In this document: in pieces, positions 34,808-43,257 of the stretch
Numbering within the stretch: the first letter of the stretch is position 1
How the letters are laid out: each line of letters begins with the position of its first letter
Assembly (NCBI GenBank): GCA_035279905.1
Contig: DATEGZ010000217.1
Location: forward strand, 1-64,000
DNA length: 64,000 bases
Source: DATEGZ01 sp035279905
GTDB lineage: Bacteria > Acidobacteriota > Vicinamibacteria > Vicinamibacterales > SCN-69-37
Reading direction: 5' to 3'
Program-made: the position numbers and the translations under genes
The notes under the pieces: generated by a model
Told to the model about the DNA's origin: nothing
Database searches by the model: none
The model's input: only the letters and a program-made list of their open reading frames with translations

Positions 34808-36109
34808 ATGACTTGGAATCGCACCAGCCGCTGGACTCGTATGACGGCCGCGGTGTCGGCCGCGATGCTTGCGTCCTCAGGCGTTGCCTACACGGTTCCC
34901 GTCGCTGCGCGCGGTGACGCCGAGGCGTCCTCCGCCGCACGGGCGCCCGCGGCGACCCAGATCCCCAGCGATCAGCTCGACTCGCTCGTCGCGCCGATCG
35001 CCCTGTATCCCGATGAATTGCTCGCGCAGGTGTTCGCGGCGTCCACGTACCCGTTGGAAATTGTCCAACTGCAACAATGGCTCGCCAAGAATCCTGATCT
35101 GAAGGGCGACGCGCTGGCCTCGGCGGTGGAAAAACAACCCTGGGATCCCGCCGTGCAGGGTCTTGCCGGCATTCCCGACGTCGTCAAGCGACTCGGCGAC
35201 GACATCCAGTGGACGACCGAATTGGGGAACGCGTTCCTCGCGCAGGAAAAAGACGTCATGGATGCCGTGCAACGCATGCGGAAGAAGGCATCGGATAACG
35301 GCAATCTGAAAACGACCGAGCAGCAGAAGGTGACGACCCAGGTCGTCGAGTCCAAGCAGGTCATCGTCATTCAGCAAGCGAACCCGCAGGTCGTCTACGT
35401 CCCCGTCTACACGCCCACGGTCGTGTACGGTCCCCCGATTTATCCGTATCCGCCGATCTACTATCCGCCGCCCGGCTACTACGCCGCGGGCGTCGCGATT
35501 GGCTTCGGCGTCGGGATCGCGATGAGCGCGTGCTGTTACGGTGGCTGGGGCTACGGCCCGCGGTGGGGCTACAGCAGCGTGCACATCAACGTGAACAACC
35601 GGTACGTGAATCATTACAACCGCTACAACACGGTCAACCGCTACGGCGGCGCCAACGGGAACTGGAATCACAACCCGGCGCATCGCGGCGGCACGCCGTA
35701 TGCGGATCGCACGACGGCCAATCGGTACGGCGGAACGGCACGCGGAGATTCGTCGGCGGCACGTCAAGGTGCGGCCAACCGGCCCACACAGGGTACGACG
35801 GCGCGTCAGACACCCGCCGGCACGAATCGGACGGGCAGCACGACTGGCGCGAACCGGACCGGCAGCGCGGCGGGCGCAAGCCGGCCCGCCACGACCGGCG
35901 CGACTCGATCCGGCAGCACCGGCGCGAGCGATCGGGTCGGCAGTCGCAGCGTCCCGAGCAACTCGGCGCCCGGTCGCAGCAACAACGCGTTCGGCGGCGC
36001 GTCGAGCAGCCGTCCGAGCAACAGCGCCGCGCGCAGCAGCAGTTCTCGCGGATCGTCGAGCGTCGGCGCGTCTCGCGCGCGCTCTGGCGGCGGACGGGGG
36101 AGGAGGTAA
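34808..36109 (+). CDS. DUF3300 exported protein with low-complexity C-terminus
   Basis: 433 residues. Signal peptide, then DUF3300 (about 50-230: LDSLVAPIALYPDELLAQV, ASTYPLEIVQLQQWL, NAFLAQEKDVMDAVQRMRKKA), a Pro/Tyr-rich stretch and a Gly/Ser/Thr/Arg-rich tail (about 290-433) with repeated NRTGS and ATT-type units. The start is ATG 34808. DUF3300 proteins are exported and of unknown function; they usually sit next to DUF2950 genes, as here (5 bp downstream). Confidence 0.88.
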   Translation: MTWNRTSRWTRMTAAVSAAMLASSGVAYTVPVAARGDAEASSAARAPAATQIPSDQLDSLVAPIALYPDELLAQVFAASTYPLEIVQLQQWLAKNPDLKGDALASAVEKQPWDPAVQGLAGIPDVVKRLGDDIQWTTELGNAFLAQEKDVMDAVQRMRKKASDNGNLKTTEQQKVTTQVVESKQVIVIQQANPQVVYVPVYTPTVVYGPPIYPYPPIYYPPPGYYAAGVAIGFGVGIAMSACCYGGWGYGPRWGYSSVHINVNNRYVNHYNRYNTVNRYGGANGNWNHNPAHRGGTPYADRTTANRYGGTARGDSSAARQGAANRPTQGTTARQTPAGTNRTGSTTGANRTGSAAGASRPATTGATRSGSTGASDRVGSRSVPSNSAPGRSNNAFGGASSSRPSNSAARSSSSRGSSSVGASRARSGGGRGRR

Positions 36110-36114
36110 CGGCG

Positions 36115-37113
36115 ATGACGACGAAGACCTGGTTGACCACGGTCGCCGCGATTGCGCTTTCTGCGCCGCTTGTCCTCTCCCAGACGCCGGCCAAGCCGGC
36201 GGCGCCTCAGACGCCGGCCCCCAGACCTCCGGCGGCGACGGCCACGAAACCTCCTGCGGGCGCGAAGGCGTTTGCGACGACGAAGGAAGCCGCTGACGCG
36301 TTGATTCAGGCCGCGTCGGCTTTCGACGTCGATGCCCTCGTCGCGATTGTCGGCCCTGACGGGAAGGACCTCGTCACGACCGAGGATCCTGTCCGCGACA
36401 AGAGCTACGCGGCCGCGTTCGCCGCGCTGGCGCACGAGGCGCAGCTCGTGGTCGTGGATCCCGCCAACCCCGCGCGCGCGACGCTCCAGGTCGGTGCCGA
36501 TCACTGGCCGCTGCCGATTCCGCTCGTGAGGCTCGGGGGAAAGTGGTACTTCGACGCCAACAAGGGGCGTGACGAGATCCTCTTCCGGCGCGTTGGTACT
36601 AACGAACTGGACGCGATCGAGATCTGCCGCGGATTCGTCGAGGCGCAGAAGGATTACGCGCTCGACCTGCACGACAACTCGGGCGTGCACCAGTACGCGC
36701 AGCGGATCATCAGCTCACCCGGCAAGCAGGATGGTCTCTACTGGAAAAATGCCGACGGCAGCGCCGGCGGCCCGATCAGCGAGGCTGTGGCCAAGGCGAT
36801 CGAGGAGGGCTACGACGTCGAGAAGGCGTCCGCCTATCACGGCTACTACTTCCACGTGTTGAAGGCCCAGGGGCCGGCCGCGCATTTGGGCGAGATGGAT
36901 TACGTGATCAACGGCCTGATGATCGGCGGTTTCGCATTGATCGCCACGCCGGCCGAGTATGGCGTCACGGGCGTGCAGACGTTCATCGTGAGCTACGAGG
37001 GCGTCGTCTATCAGAAGGATCTCGGGCCCGATTCGGTCGCGCTCGCGAAGAAGATCGATCGCTACAATCCCGACAAGACGTGGACGCGCGTGAACGACGG
37101 GTGGCTTCGGTAG
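36115..37113 (+). CDS. DUF2950 exported protein
   Basis: 332 residues with a signal peptide and an Ala/Pro/Thr-rich linker (about 20-50), then the DUF2950 domain: ADALIQAASAFDVDALVAIVGP, WYFDANKGRDEILFRRVGTNELDAI and KNADGSAGGPISEAVAKAIEEGY. Function unknown. GGAGG precedes ATG 36115. Paired with DUF3300 in many soil bacteria, so the two probably act together in the periplasm. Confidence 0.9.
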   Translation: MTTKTWLTTVAAIALSAPLVLSQTPAKPAAPQTPAPRPPAATATKPPAGAKAFATTKEAADALIQAASAFDVDALVAIVGPDGKDLVTTEDPVRDKSYAAAFAALAHEAQLVVVDPANPARATLQVGADHWPLPIPLVRLGGKWYFDANKGRDEILFRRVGTNELDAIEICRGFVEAQKDYALDLHDNSGVHQYAQRIISSPGKQDGLYWKNADGSAGGPISEAVAKAIEEGYDVEKASAYHGYYFHVLKAQGPAAHLGEMDYVINGLMIGGFALIATPAEYGVTGVQTFIVSYEGVVYQKDLGPDSVALAKKIDRYNPDKTWTRVNDGWLR

Positions 37114-37116
37114 ACG

Positions 37117-37788
37117 ATGCGTGGATTTCGGCTTGATCACGTTGCGCGGTTTGGCGGAATCGCCTTTGTCGTGCTCGCCTTCGGCGGATTCATGGGAGCT
37201 GGCGATGCCGGATTCGATGACGGCGTGAAGATCGCCGCCTACGTGGCCGAGCATCGCGATCGGATCCTGATCGGCACACACCTCGCCGCCATCGGGCTGC
37301 TCTTCTTCGTCCTGTGGTCCTGGTGGATCATGAACGCGATCGATCGAATCAACGACCAGCTGGACAACCTCGGACTCGCCATTCTGGTTGCCGCTGCGGT
37401 GACGGCCGCCGTCGAGTTCGGAGTAATCGCCCTCTATATGACGCTGGCGCTCATCTCCAATCACCCGGTCGATCCCCAAATCGCGCGAGCGCTCGCGAAC
37501 GCGTACTCGGTCTTCAGTTACGTTGACTATTTCCCGCTGGCCGTGTTCTTCCTCGCCTTCGGCATTGCAGCATTGCGGACGCGCATTGTCGGAGCGTGGG
37601 TGGGGTGGACGGCGATCGTCTTCGTCCCTGCGACGTTGATTGCGGCAGCACCAGGTTTGGGTCTCGATTGGCCAGTGGGTCTGCCCGCGTTTGCCTGGGT
37701 GTGTGCAGCAAACATCGCCCTGGTCCGCTCCAAACGTCTCGCCGGCAACAACAGCGGAGTGCCGAGCACGAGTCGGCCGCCGGGGTGA
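37117..37788 (+). CDS. Hypothetical polytopic membrane protein (DUF4386-like)
   Basis: 223 residues with about six transmembrane helices, starting 3 bp after the DUF2950 stop. Hydrophobic blocks include IGTHLAAIGLLFFVLWSWW, NLGLAILVAAAVTAAVEFG and YFPLAVFFLAFGIAAL. It resembles DUF4386-type membrane proteins but no functional residues stand out. Same strand and tight spacing suggest cotranscription with DUF3300/DUF2950. Confidence 0.7.
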   Translation: MRGFRLDHVARFGGIAFVVLAFGGFMGAGDAGFDDGVKIAAYVAEHRDRILIGTHLAAIGLLFFVLWSWWIMNAIDRINDQLDNLGLAILVAAAVTAAVEFGVIALYMTLALISNHPVDPQIARALANAYSVFSYVDYFPLAVFFLAFGIAALRTRIVGAWVGWTAIVFVPATLIAAAPGLGLDWPVGLPAFAWVCAANIALVRSKRLAGNNSGVPSTSRPPG

Positions 37789-37858
37789 TCGGGCGCGGCC
37801 GGTGTTGAACGCTGTCCGTTAAGCCGAAAGGGAATGCGTTGCGTAGGGAGTCCGAGGG

Positions 37859-37912
37859 ACGACCACCTTCGCCGAAGGCCTCGGTGGTCCGCCGTAGCTT
37901 TAGCGAAGGCGG
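37859..37912. repeat. Palindromic intergenic repeat region
   Basis: GACCACC (37861-37867) and GGTGGTC (37883-37889) are inverted around CCTTCG-C-CGAAGG, and the right part is CCGCCGTAGCT ... TAGCGAAGGCGG (37889-37912). The second motif recurs with a different centre at 54691-54732. It fills most of the gap between the membrane protein gene and tRNA-Leu; no gene is seen in 37789-37935. Confidence 0.7.
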
Positions 37913-37935
37913 AAGTCCCCCCGATGAATGTTTAA

Positions 37936-38019
37936 TGCGGAAGGGGGGATTCGAACCCCCACGCTCTTGCGAGCGCCAGCCCCTCAAGCTGGTGCGTCTG
38001 CCAGTTCCGCCACTTCCGC
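37936..38019 (-). tRNA. tRNA-Leu (GAG)
   Basis: On the minus strand the acceptor arms GCGGAAG and CTTCCGC pair, with discriminator A at 37936; the D arm, a long variable arm (class II tRNA) and GGTTCGAATCC are present. Anticodon stem CCAGC/GCTGG holds loop TTGAGGG, anticodon GAG, which reads CUC/CUU Leu codons. No CCA is encoded, unlike the two tRNAs near 54.3 kb. Confidence 0.97.
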
Positions 38020-38078
38020 GTGCGGAGAGTCGAACAACAAAGTATAAGCCACCCGCCGGACGCCGACAAAAACAGCTG

Positions 38079-38699
38079 TTACGCGCTCTTCCAGGAAAAC
38101 GGCGCGTACTGACCGTTGTTCTTGCCGGACGCATCGTCCCAGGCGAGGCCGAGCGCGTGGATGTGGCTCTTCGACGCGCGCGCGAGCGTGAACGTGTTGG
38201 CGGCGGGGTGGCCGGTGTTCTCCAGGCGCAGCTCGTGCTCGGGATTCAATCCCTTCGCGCCGGTGGCCGCCATGTCGACGAGACCCGACGCGTTCACAGA
38301 CCAGGTCGCGGCCTGTCGATCGAACGCAATGGACGCCGATTGGACGCCGAGAAACTTCCCGATCAGTGGAGCGAGCGCGGCGATCGGCCCGCCGGCGGCG
38401 CCGCTCGCGATGGCGGTGATCGCGTCGCGCTGATCGGCGGTCGCACTCGCGTCGATGACGAGGCCGACCGACCAGTTTCCCTTGCCCATTTCCTCAGGCG
38501 TCATGCCCAGGATGATGAAGCCAAGACCGTCAAGCCGCACGGCCGCGTAGGCGCCACGTTCGATTTGAAACGCCATGGCGAAGTGGCACACGCCCTTCGT
38601 GGGTCGCACCGCCAGCTGGCCAGGAATGCAGGGGCAGATGAAATCGCAATTGCAGGTTTCATAGTACTGGCCGCTCACGTTCCAGGCAGGCGTCGCCAT
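38079..38699 (-). CDS. DUF1326 domain protein
   Basis: 206 residues beginning with WNVSGQYYETCNCDFICPCIPGQL, the Cys-rich start typical of DUF1326. Cytoplasmic, function unknown; the clustered Cys residues could bind metal. GGAGGAG precedes the ATG. A short repeat copy lies between it and secG upstream. Confidence 0.9.
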   Translation of the reverse strand: MATPAWNVSGQYYETCNCDFICPCIPGQLAVRPTKGVCHFAMAFQIERGAYAAVRLDGLGFIILGMTPEEMGKGNWSVGLVIDASATADQRDAITAIASGAAGGPIAALAPLIGKFLGVQSASIAFDRQAATWSVNASGLVDMAATGAKGLNPEHELRLENTGHPAANTFTLARASKSHIHALGLAWDDASGKNNGQYAPFSWKSA

Positions 38700-38713
38700 G
38701 CGTCTCCTCCGCC

Positions 38714-38744
38714 TAAGTTCTAAGTTTTGAGTTCTAAGTTAACT
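38714..38744 (-). repeat. Short AAGTTCTAAG repeat, copy 1 (abuts secG)
   Basis: 31 bp that match the right arm of the 42005-42086 element with one difference. Read on the minus strand it starts AGTTAACTTAGAACT, and the first bases AGT TAA are the final Ser codon and stop of secG. AT-rich against a GC-rich background. Confidence 0.75.
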
Positions 38745-39227
38745 CTGCCGTCCCGTCTTCGCCGGCGCCTTCGGATCCGGCGTCTTCTGATCCTCCCCGC
38801 CTCGTCCTCGTCCACGGCCCGTGGCCGGTGAGGCCGCCGGCGTGGTCGTCGGCGTTGGCGCTGGAGACGTCGTCGGCGTCGCCGCCGGGGGCGTCGCCGT
38901 CGGTGAAGCCATCGGCGCGGTCGGCAGTGCCGGAGCCGCGGGCGTCGCAGGAGCCGCCGGACCGCCCACGCCGCTCACGACGGATCCGCCGGCGCCGGTT
39001 CTCGAGGCGATGCCCAGACCGAGCGCGCCGAGCATGAAGAGCGTGCCGAGGATCGTCGTTGCGCGCGTCAGCACGGTCGCGCCCGCGCGGGCGCCGAACG
39101 CCGTCTGGCTGCTCGCGCCGCCGAACGCCGCCGCGATGTCGCCGCCCTTGCCCTGCTGCAGCAGAACGACCACCAGCAACAGGAGGCAGACCAGCACGTA
39201 CAGGGTGACGAGAAGGTAGTAGACCAT
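38739..39227 (-). CDS. secG: SecG, preprotein translocase subunit, with Pro/Thr-rich tail
   Basis: 162 residues. Two membrane helices (YLLVTLYVLVCLLLLVVVLLQ and about 60-78) flank QQGKGGDIAAAFGG, the SecG signature. It assists SecYE in protein export. The C-terminus (about 95-162) is a Pro/Ala/Thr low-complexity tail that is long for SecG. ATG 39227 is preferred from family length; TATACT lies 9 nt upstream and no RBS is seen. An ATG six codons earlier overlaps that hexamer. Confidence 0.9.
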   Translation of the reverse strand: MVYYLLVTLYVLVCLLLLVVVLLQQGKGGDIAAAFGGASSQTAFGARAGATVLTRATTILGTLFMLGALGLGIASRTGAGGSVVSGVGGPAAPATPAAPALPTAPMASPTATPPAATPTTSPAPTPTTTPAASPATGRGRGRGGEDQKTPDPKAPAKTGRQS

Positions 39228-39263
39228 AAGCAAATGAGTATACATCGGGCTATTGGGCCGCTG

Positions 39264-39327
39264 GTCATTGGGTCATTGGGTCATTGGGTCATTGGGCTAT
39301 TGGGTCATTGGGTTATTGGGCCATTGG
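39264..39327. repeat. 8-bp tandem repeat array
   Basis: Eight consecutive units of consensus GTCATTGG, with variants GCTATTGG, GTTATTGG and GCCATTGG towards the right. Located between the divergent secG and TPR genes; further partial units lie at 39249-39263. Units differ only at positions 2-3. Confidence 0.85.
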
Positions 39328-39368
39328 GCGGGATAATCTGGGCCATTCGCACTCAACGGAGGTGCTCG

Positions 39369-40997
39369 ATGATCAGCATTCACCCGCGGTTGACGGCGCT
39401 CGCGGCGGCCGGCTCGCTCTTCACCGCGACGGTCGTCGCGCAGGATCACCAGCACGCGACCTCGCCGGAAAAGCTCGGGACCGTGCACTTCGAGACGTCC
39501 TGCAGCGCAGCCGCGCAGCCGGCGTTCAACCGCGCGATGGCGCTCCTGCACTCCTTCGAATTCGGCCAGGCCATCCAGGGTTTCCAGTCGACGCTCGCGG
39601 CGGATCCGGCCTGCTCGATCGCGGACTGGGGCATCGCGCTGGCGCGATGGGGCAACCCGTTCGCGGTCGTCGTGCGGCCGCCGGCGCAGCTGCAGCAGGG
39701 CCTGGACGCGATCGCGCTGGCGCAGAAGACGCCGGCCAAAACCGAGCGCGAGCGCGGTTATGTGAGCGCCGCCGCCAGGCTCTACACCGACTTCGACAAG
39801 ATCGATCAGCGCACGCGCGTCGTCGCGTACTCGCAGGCGATGGGCGAGCTGTCCGCGAAGTATCCGGCCGATCGCGAGGCGACGATCTTCTACGCGCTGT
39901 CGCTCACCGCCTCGGCGCTGCCGACGGACAAGACGTACGCGAACCAGCTCAAGGCCGGCGCGATCCTCGAGAAGCTGTATCTCGAGCAGCCGGATCATCC
40001 CGGCATCGCGCACTACATCATCCACAGCTACGACGTGCCGGCGCTCGCCGATCACGCGCTCGGCGCGGCGCGCAGCTACGCGAAGATCGCGCCGTCGGCG
40101 CCGCACGCGCTGCACATGCCGTCGCACACGTTCACGCGCGTCGGCGCGTGGCAGGAATCGATCGACACGAACATTCTCTCGGCGGACGAGGCGAGCAAAG
40201 AGGGCGCGACGGCCGAACAGCTGCACGCGATGGACTACATGGCGTACGCGTACCTGCAGACGGGCCAGGACCGCGCCGTGCAGGCCCTGATGCAGAAGCT
40301 GCCCGAGATCACGAACCGGCTCAACCTGAACGCGGTCAACTCCGCCGCGCCTGGATCGGCCGGCGTGTTCGCCACCGCGGCGATTCCGGTGCGCTGGGCG
40401 CTCGAGCATCGCGACTGGAAGGCCGCGGCCGCACTCGAGCCGAAGTCCACGACCCTGCCGTACGCGGACGCGATGACGCACTTCGCGCGCGCGCTCGGCG
40501 GCGCGCACACCGGCGCGCTGGCGCAAGCGAAGGCGTCGATCGACACGTTGGCGCAGCTCCGCGATCGCCTCACGATCGCCAACGAGGCGTACTGGGCCGA
40601 GCAGGTCGAGATCGAGCGACTCGAGGCGTCCGCGTTTCTCGCGCTCGCCGAGAAGCGGCCTGACGAGGCGCTGTCACTCATGCGAACAGCAGCCACTCGC
40701 GAGGATGCGACCGAGAAGAGCGCCGTGACGCCCGGCCCCGTCGCGCCCGCGCGCGAGCTGCTCGGCGACATGCTGCTCGAGCTCAAACAGCCGGCGGCCG
40801 CGCTCAAGGAATATCAGGCCGTGATGAAGAAGGAGCCGAACCGGTTCCGCGCGCTGTACGGCGCGGCGAGCGCCGCGGCCCTCTCCGGCGACCAGGCGCA
40901 GTCGAAGGCGATTTACGCGCAGCTGCTGAAGATCTGCGTGAAGGCGGACAATCCCGGACGACCAGAGCTGGCCGAGGCGCGAAAGGCGAGCCGCTAG
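39369..40997 (+). CDS. Secreted tetratricopeptide-repeat protein
   Basis: 542 residues with a signal peptide (about 1-25) and helical TPR-like repeats: AFNRAMALLHSFEFGQAIQGF, FNRAMALLHSF, LADHALGAARSYAKIAP, ALKEYQAVMKKEPNRFRALYGAASAAALSGD. The HMPSHTFTRVGAW segment near residue 250 is a conserved signature in this family of unknown function. GGAGG precedes ATG 39369. A frame extension reading through the upstream tandem repeat is rejected. Confidence 0.82.
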   Translation: MISIHPRLTALAAAGSLFTATVVAQDHQHATSPEKLGTVHFETSCSAAAQPAFNRAMALLHSFEFGQAIQGFQSTLAADPACSIADWGIALARWGNPFAVVVRPPAQLQQGLDAIALAQKTPAKTERERGYVSAAARLYTDFDKIDQRTRVVAYSQAMGELSAKYPADREATIFYALSLTASALPTDKTYANQLKAGAILEKLYLEQPDHPGIAHYIIHSYDVPALADHALGAARSYAKIAPSAPHALHMPSHTFTRVGAWQESIDTNILSADEASKEGATAEQLHAMDYMAYAYLQTGQDRAVQALMQKLPEITNRLNLNAVNSAAPGSAGVFATAAIPVRWALEHRDWKAAAALEPKSTTLPYADAMTHFARALGGAHTGALAQAKASIDTLAQLRDRLTIANEAYWAEQVEIERLEASAFLALAEKRPDEALSLMRTAATREDATEKSAVTPGPVAPARELLGDMLLELKQPAAALKEYQAVMKKEPNRFRALYGAASAAALSGDQAQSKAIYAQLLKICVKADNPGRPELAEARKASR

Positions 40998-41081
40998 CCG
41001 CTCGCGGCTGAAGTGCTGTCCGGCAGCGAGGGTGTGGCGTCCCGCGATCCGGACCCTCGGCCTGGGTCCTAGATCCACCAG

Positions 41082-41177
41082 CCCTGGGCCAGCGGACCGC
41101 ACCCTGGGCCAGCGGCCCACGTCGTGGTCAGTAATACACTTGTGGGCCATTGGCCCACCCTATAGGCCAGCGGCCCA
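41082..41177. repeat. Cluster of short GGGCC palindromes
   Basis: Two copies of CCCTGGGCCAGCGG (41082 and 41102), a perfect palindrome GTGGGCC-ATT-GGCCCAC (41142-41158) and GGCCAGCGGCCC (41165-41176). The core GGGCC-A-(T/G)-(T/C)-GGCCC repeats. It lies in the 235-bp gene-free gap between the TPR gene and tpiA; nothing else is seen there. Confidence 0.7.
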
Positions 41178-41232
41178 GCTCTGCGGCAAACCGACCCCAC
41201 GCCCAGCGCCTCTGGGTCGTGAAAACCGTTTT

Positions 41233-41994
41233 CTACCTTGAAGTCGCGCGGCTGACGATTTCGAAGAACGTCCGCGCTTCGAGGCTGGCGCCGCCGACGA
41301 GCGCGCCGTCGACGTCCTCGAGGCCCGCGAGCTCGCGGATGTTCTCGGGCTTGACCGATCCGCCGTAGAGAATGCGGCAGCGATCGGCGGGCGCGCCGCC
41401 GAACCACTGGCGCAGCCGCGCGCGGATGTGCGCGTGCGCTTCGCCCGCCTCCGCGGACGTCGCGTTGCGGCCGGTGCCGATCGCCCACACCGGCTCGTAG
41501 GCGACGATGAGCGCGGCGATTTCATCGCCGGAGAGCCCGTCGAGCCCCGCGCGAATCTGACGGTCGAGCACGGCGAGCGTCGCGCCCGACTCGCGCTCTT
41601 CGAGCGTCTCGCCGATGCAGACGATGGCGGTCAACCCGGCGGTCAGCCCCGCGCGCAGCTTTCGATTCACCGACGCGTCCGTCTCGCCGAACAGGCGCCG
41701 GCGCTCCGAGTGGCCGATGATGACGTGCGTCGCGCCGGCATCCTTGATCATGAGCGCGCTCACTTCGCCGGTGAACGCGCCTTCGCGCTCGAAGTAGACG
41801 TCCTGCGCGGCGATGGCGAAGCGCGTGCGCGTGGCCGCCTCGGCGGCCGACGCGAGGGCGGTGAACGGCGGCGCCAGCACGATCTCAACGCCGGTGACGT
41901 TTTTCGCCAGCGCGCCGAACTCGCGCACGTACGCCAGCGTTTCGCTGAGCGTCTTGTGCATCTTCCAGTTGGCCGCGAAGACGGGGATGCGCAT
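41233..41994 (-). CDS. tpiA: Triosephosphate isomerase
   Basis: 253 residues, complete. Catalytic residues are visible: Lys in ANWKMHK, His in IIGHSERRR and Glu in VAYEPVWAIGTGRNAT, plus the phosphate loop GGSVKPENI. Interconverts dihydroxyacetone phosphate and glyceraldehyde-3-phosphate. Downstream of gap and pgk. The ATG is preceded by CTCCT, not a Shine-Dalgarno; a palindromic element fills the gap to pgk. Confidence 0.97.
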   Translation of the reverse strand: MRIPVFAANWKMHKTLSETLAYVREFGALAKNVTGVEIVLAPPFTALASAAEAATRTRFAIAAQDVYFEREGAFTGEVSALMIKDAGATHVIIGHSERRRLFGETDASVNRKLRAGLTAGLTAIVCIGETLEERESGATLAVLDRQIRAGLDGLSGDEIAALIVAYEPVWAIGTGRNATSAEAGEAHAHIRARLRQWFGGAPADRCRILYGGSVKPENIRELAGLEDVDGALVGGASLEARTFFEIVSRATSR

Positions 41995-42004
41995 AGGAGA
42001 AAAG

Positions 42005-42086
42005 AGTCAACTTAGAACTTGGAACTTCAAACTCAGAACTCGCGCAGAACAGTTCTAAGTTCGAAGTTTTGAGTTCTAAGTTAACT
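42005..42086. repeat. 82-bp imperfect palindrome between pgk and tpiA
   Basis: Arms of 36 bp (42005-42040 and 42051-42086) with only six mismatches, all transitions, around a 10-bp centre (CGCGCAGAAC). The right arm overlaps the last Ser codon and TAA stop of pgk. One arm recurs at 38714-38744. AT-rich against a GC-rich background. It could fold in the gap-pgk-tpiA mRNA. Confidence 0.8.
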
Positions 42087-43253
42087 AAGCACTTTAACCC
42101 CCGGCAGCTCCCGGCCGCCAAGGAACTCCAGCGACGCGCCGCCGCCGGTCGAGATGTGGGTCATCTTGCCGGCGACGCCCGCGCGGGTGACCGCCGCCAC
42201 GGAGTCGCCGCCGCCGATGATGGTCGTGCCGTGGACCGCCGCGACCGCGCGCGCGACGCCAATCGTGCCGGCCGCGAACGCGTCGATCTCGAACACGCCC
42301 ATCGGCCCGTTCCACACGACCGTCTTGGCCCGGCCGATCACGTCCGCGTAGTGCGCGACAGTCTTCGGGCCGATGTCGAGGCCCATCCGATCGCCGATCG
42401 CCGCGTCACCGACGGCCAGCGTCGCCGCCGGCGCGGCCGCATCGATCTTCGGCGCCACGACGTGGTCGATCGGCAGCTCGATCGCGAGCCCGCGTGCCTT
42501 CGCGCGCGCGAGCAGCTCGCGCGCCGTCTGGAGCAGATCGTCTTCGACGAGCGACTTGCCCGTCGCGATCCCCTGCGCCTTGAAGAACGTGTACGCCATC
42601 GCGCCGCCGATGAGCAGCCCGTCGACCTTCGTCAACAGATTGTCGATGACCTCGAGCTTGTCGGACACCTTCGCGCCGCCGAGGATCGCGACGAACGGTC
42701 GATCCGGCGACGACAGCGCCTTGCCGAGGTACTCGACTTCGGCCGCCAGGAGAAATCCGGCCGCCGCCTCCTTCACGTGATGGACGATGCCCTCGGTCGA
42801 CGCGTGCGCGCGATGCGCCGATCCAAACGCGTCGTCGACGTACACGTCGGCGAGCGAAGCGAGCGCCTTCGCGAAGCCGGCGTCGTTCGCTTCTTCTTCG
42901 GGATGGAACCGCAGGTTCTCGAGCAGGATCACGCCCCTGGGATTCGCCTTGACGACGTCGGCGGCCGCCGGTCCGATGCAATCGGGCGCGAACGCGACCG
43001 GACGCCCCAGCAGGGACGCGAGGTGGTCGGCGACGGGCTTGAGGCTGAACTCCGGCTTCGGCTTGCCCTTCGGCCGGCCGAGGTGCGAGGCGAGGATCAC
43101 CGTCGCACCGTGATCGAGCGCGTGCTTGATGGTGGGCAACGCGGCCCGAATGCGCGTGTCGTCCGTGATCCGTCCCTGCTCGATCGGCACGTTGAAGTCC
43201 ACGCGCACGAACACGCGCCGGCCGTCGAGTTGGAGATCGCGAATGGTCTTCAT
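42081..43253 (-). CDS. pgk: Phosphoglycerate kinase
   Basis: 390 residues, usual length. VRVDFNVPIEQG at the start, LASHLGRPKG, FVAILGGAKVSDKLEVIDNLL, GPMGVFE and GGGDSVAAV for ATP/3PG binding. Makes ATP from 1,3-bisphosphoglycerate. Starts 4 bp after the gap stop and lacks a clear RBS, so it is probably translationally coupled. The last codon and stop are provided by the repeat at 42005-42086. Confidence 0.97.
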   Translation of the reverse strand: MKTIRDLQLDGRRVFVRVDFNVPIEQGRITDDTRIRAALPTIKHALDHGATVILASHLGRPKGKPKPEFSLKPVADHLASLLGRPVAFAPDCIGPAAADVVKANPRGVILLENLRFHPEEEANDAGFAKALASLADVYVDDAFGSAHRAHASTEGIVHHVKEAAAGFLLAAEVEYLGKALSSPDRPFVAILGGAKVSDKLEVIDNLLTKVDGLLIGGAMAYTFFKAQGIATGKSLVEDDLLQTARELLARAKARGLAIELPIDHVVAPKIDAAAPAATLAVGDAAIGDRMGLDIGPKTVAHYADVIGRAKTVVWNGPMGVFEIDAFAAGTIGVARAVAAVHGTTIIGGGDSVAAVTRAGVAGKMTHISTGGGASLEFLGGRELPGVKVLS

Positions 43254-43257
43254 CGAT

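Noticed and set aside
39264..39327. CRISPR array
   Set aside because: Units are contiguous 8-mers with no spacers and no cas genes are present.
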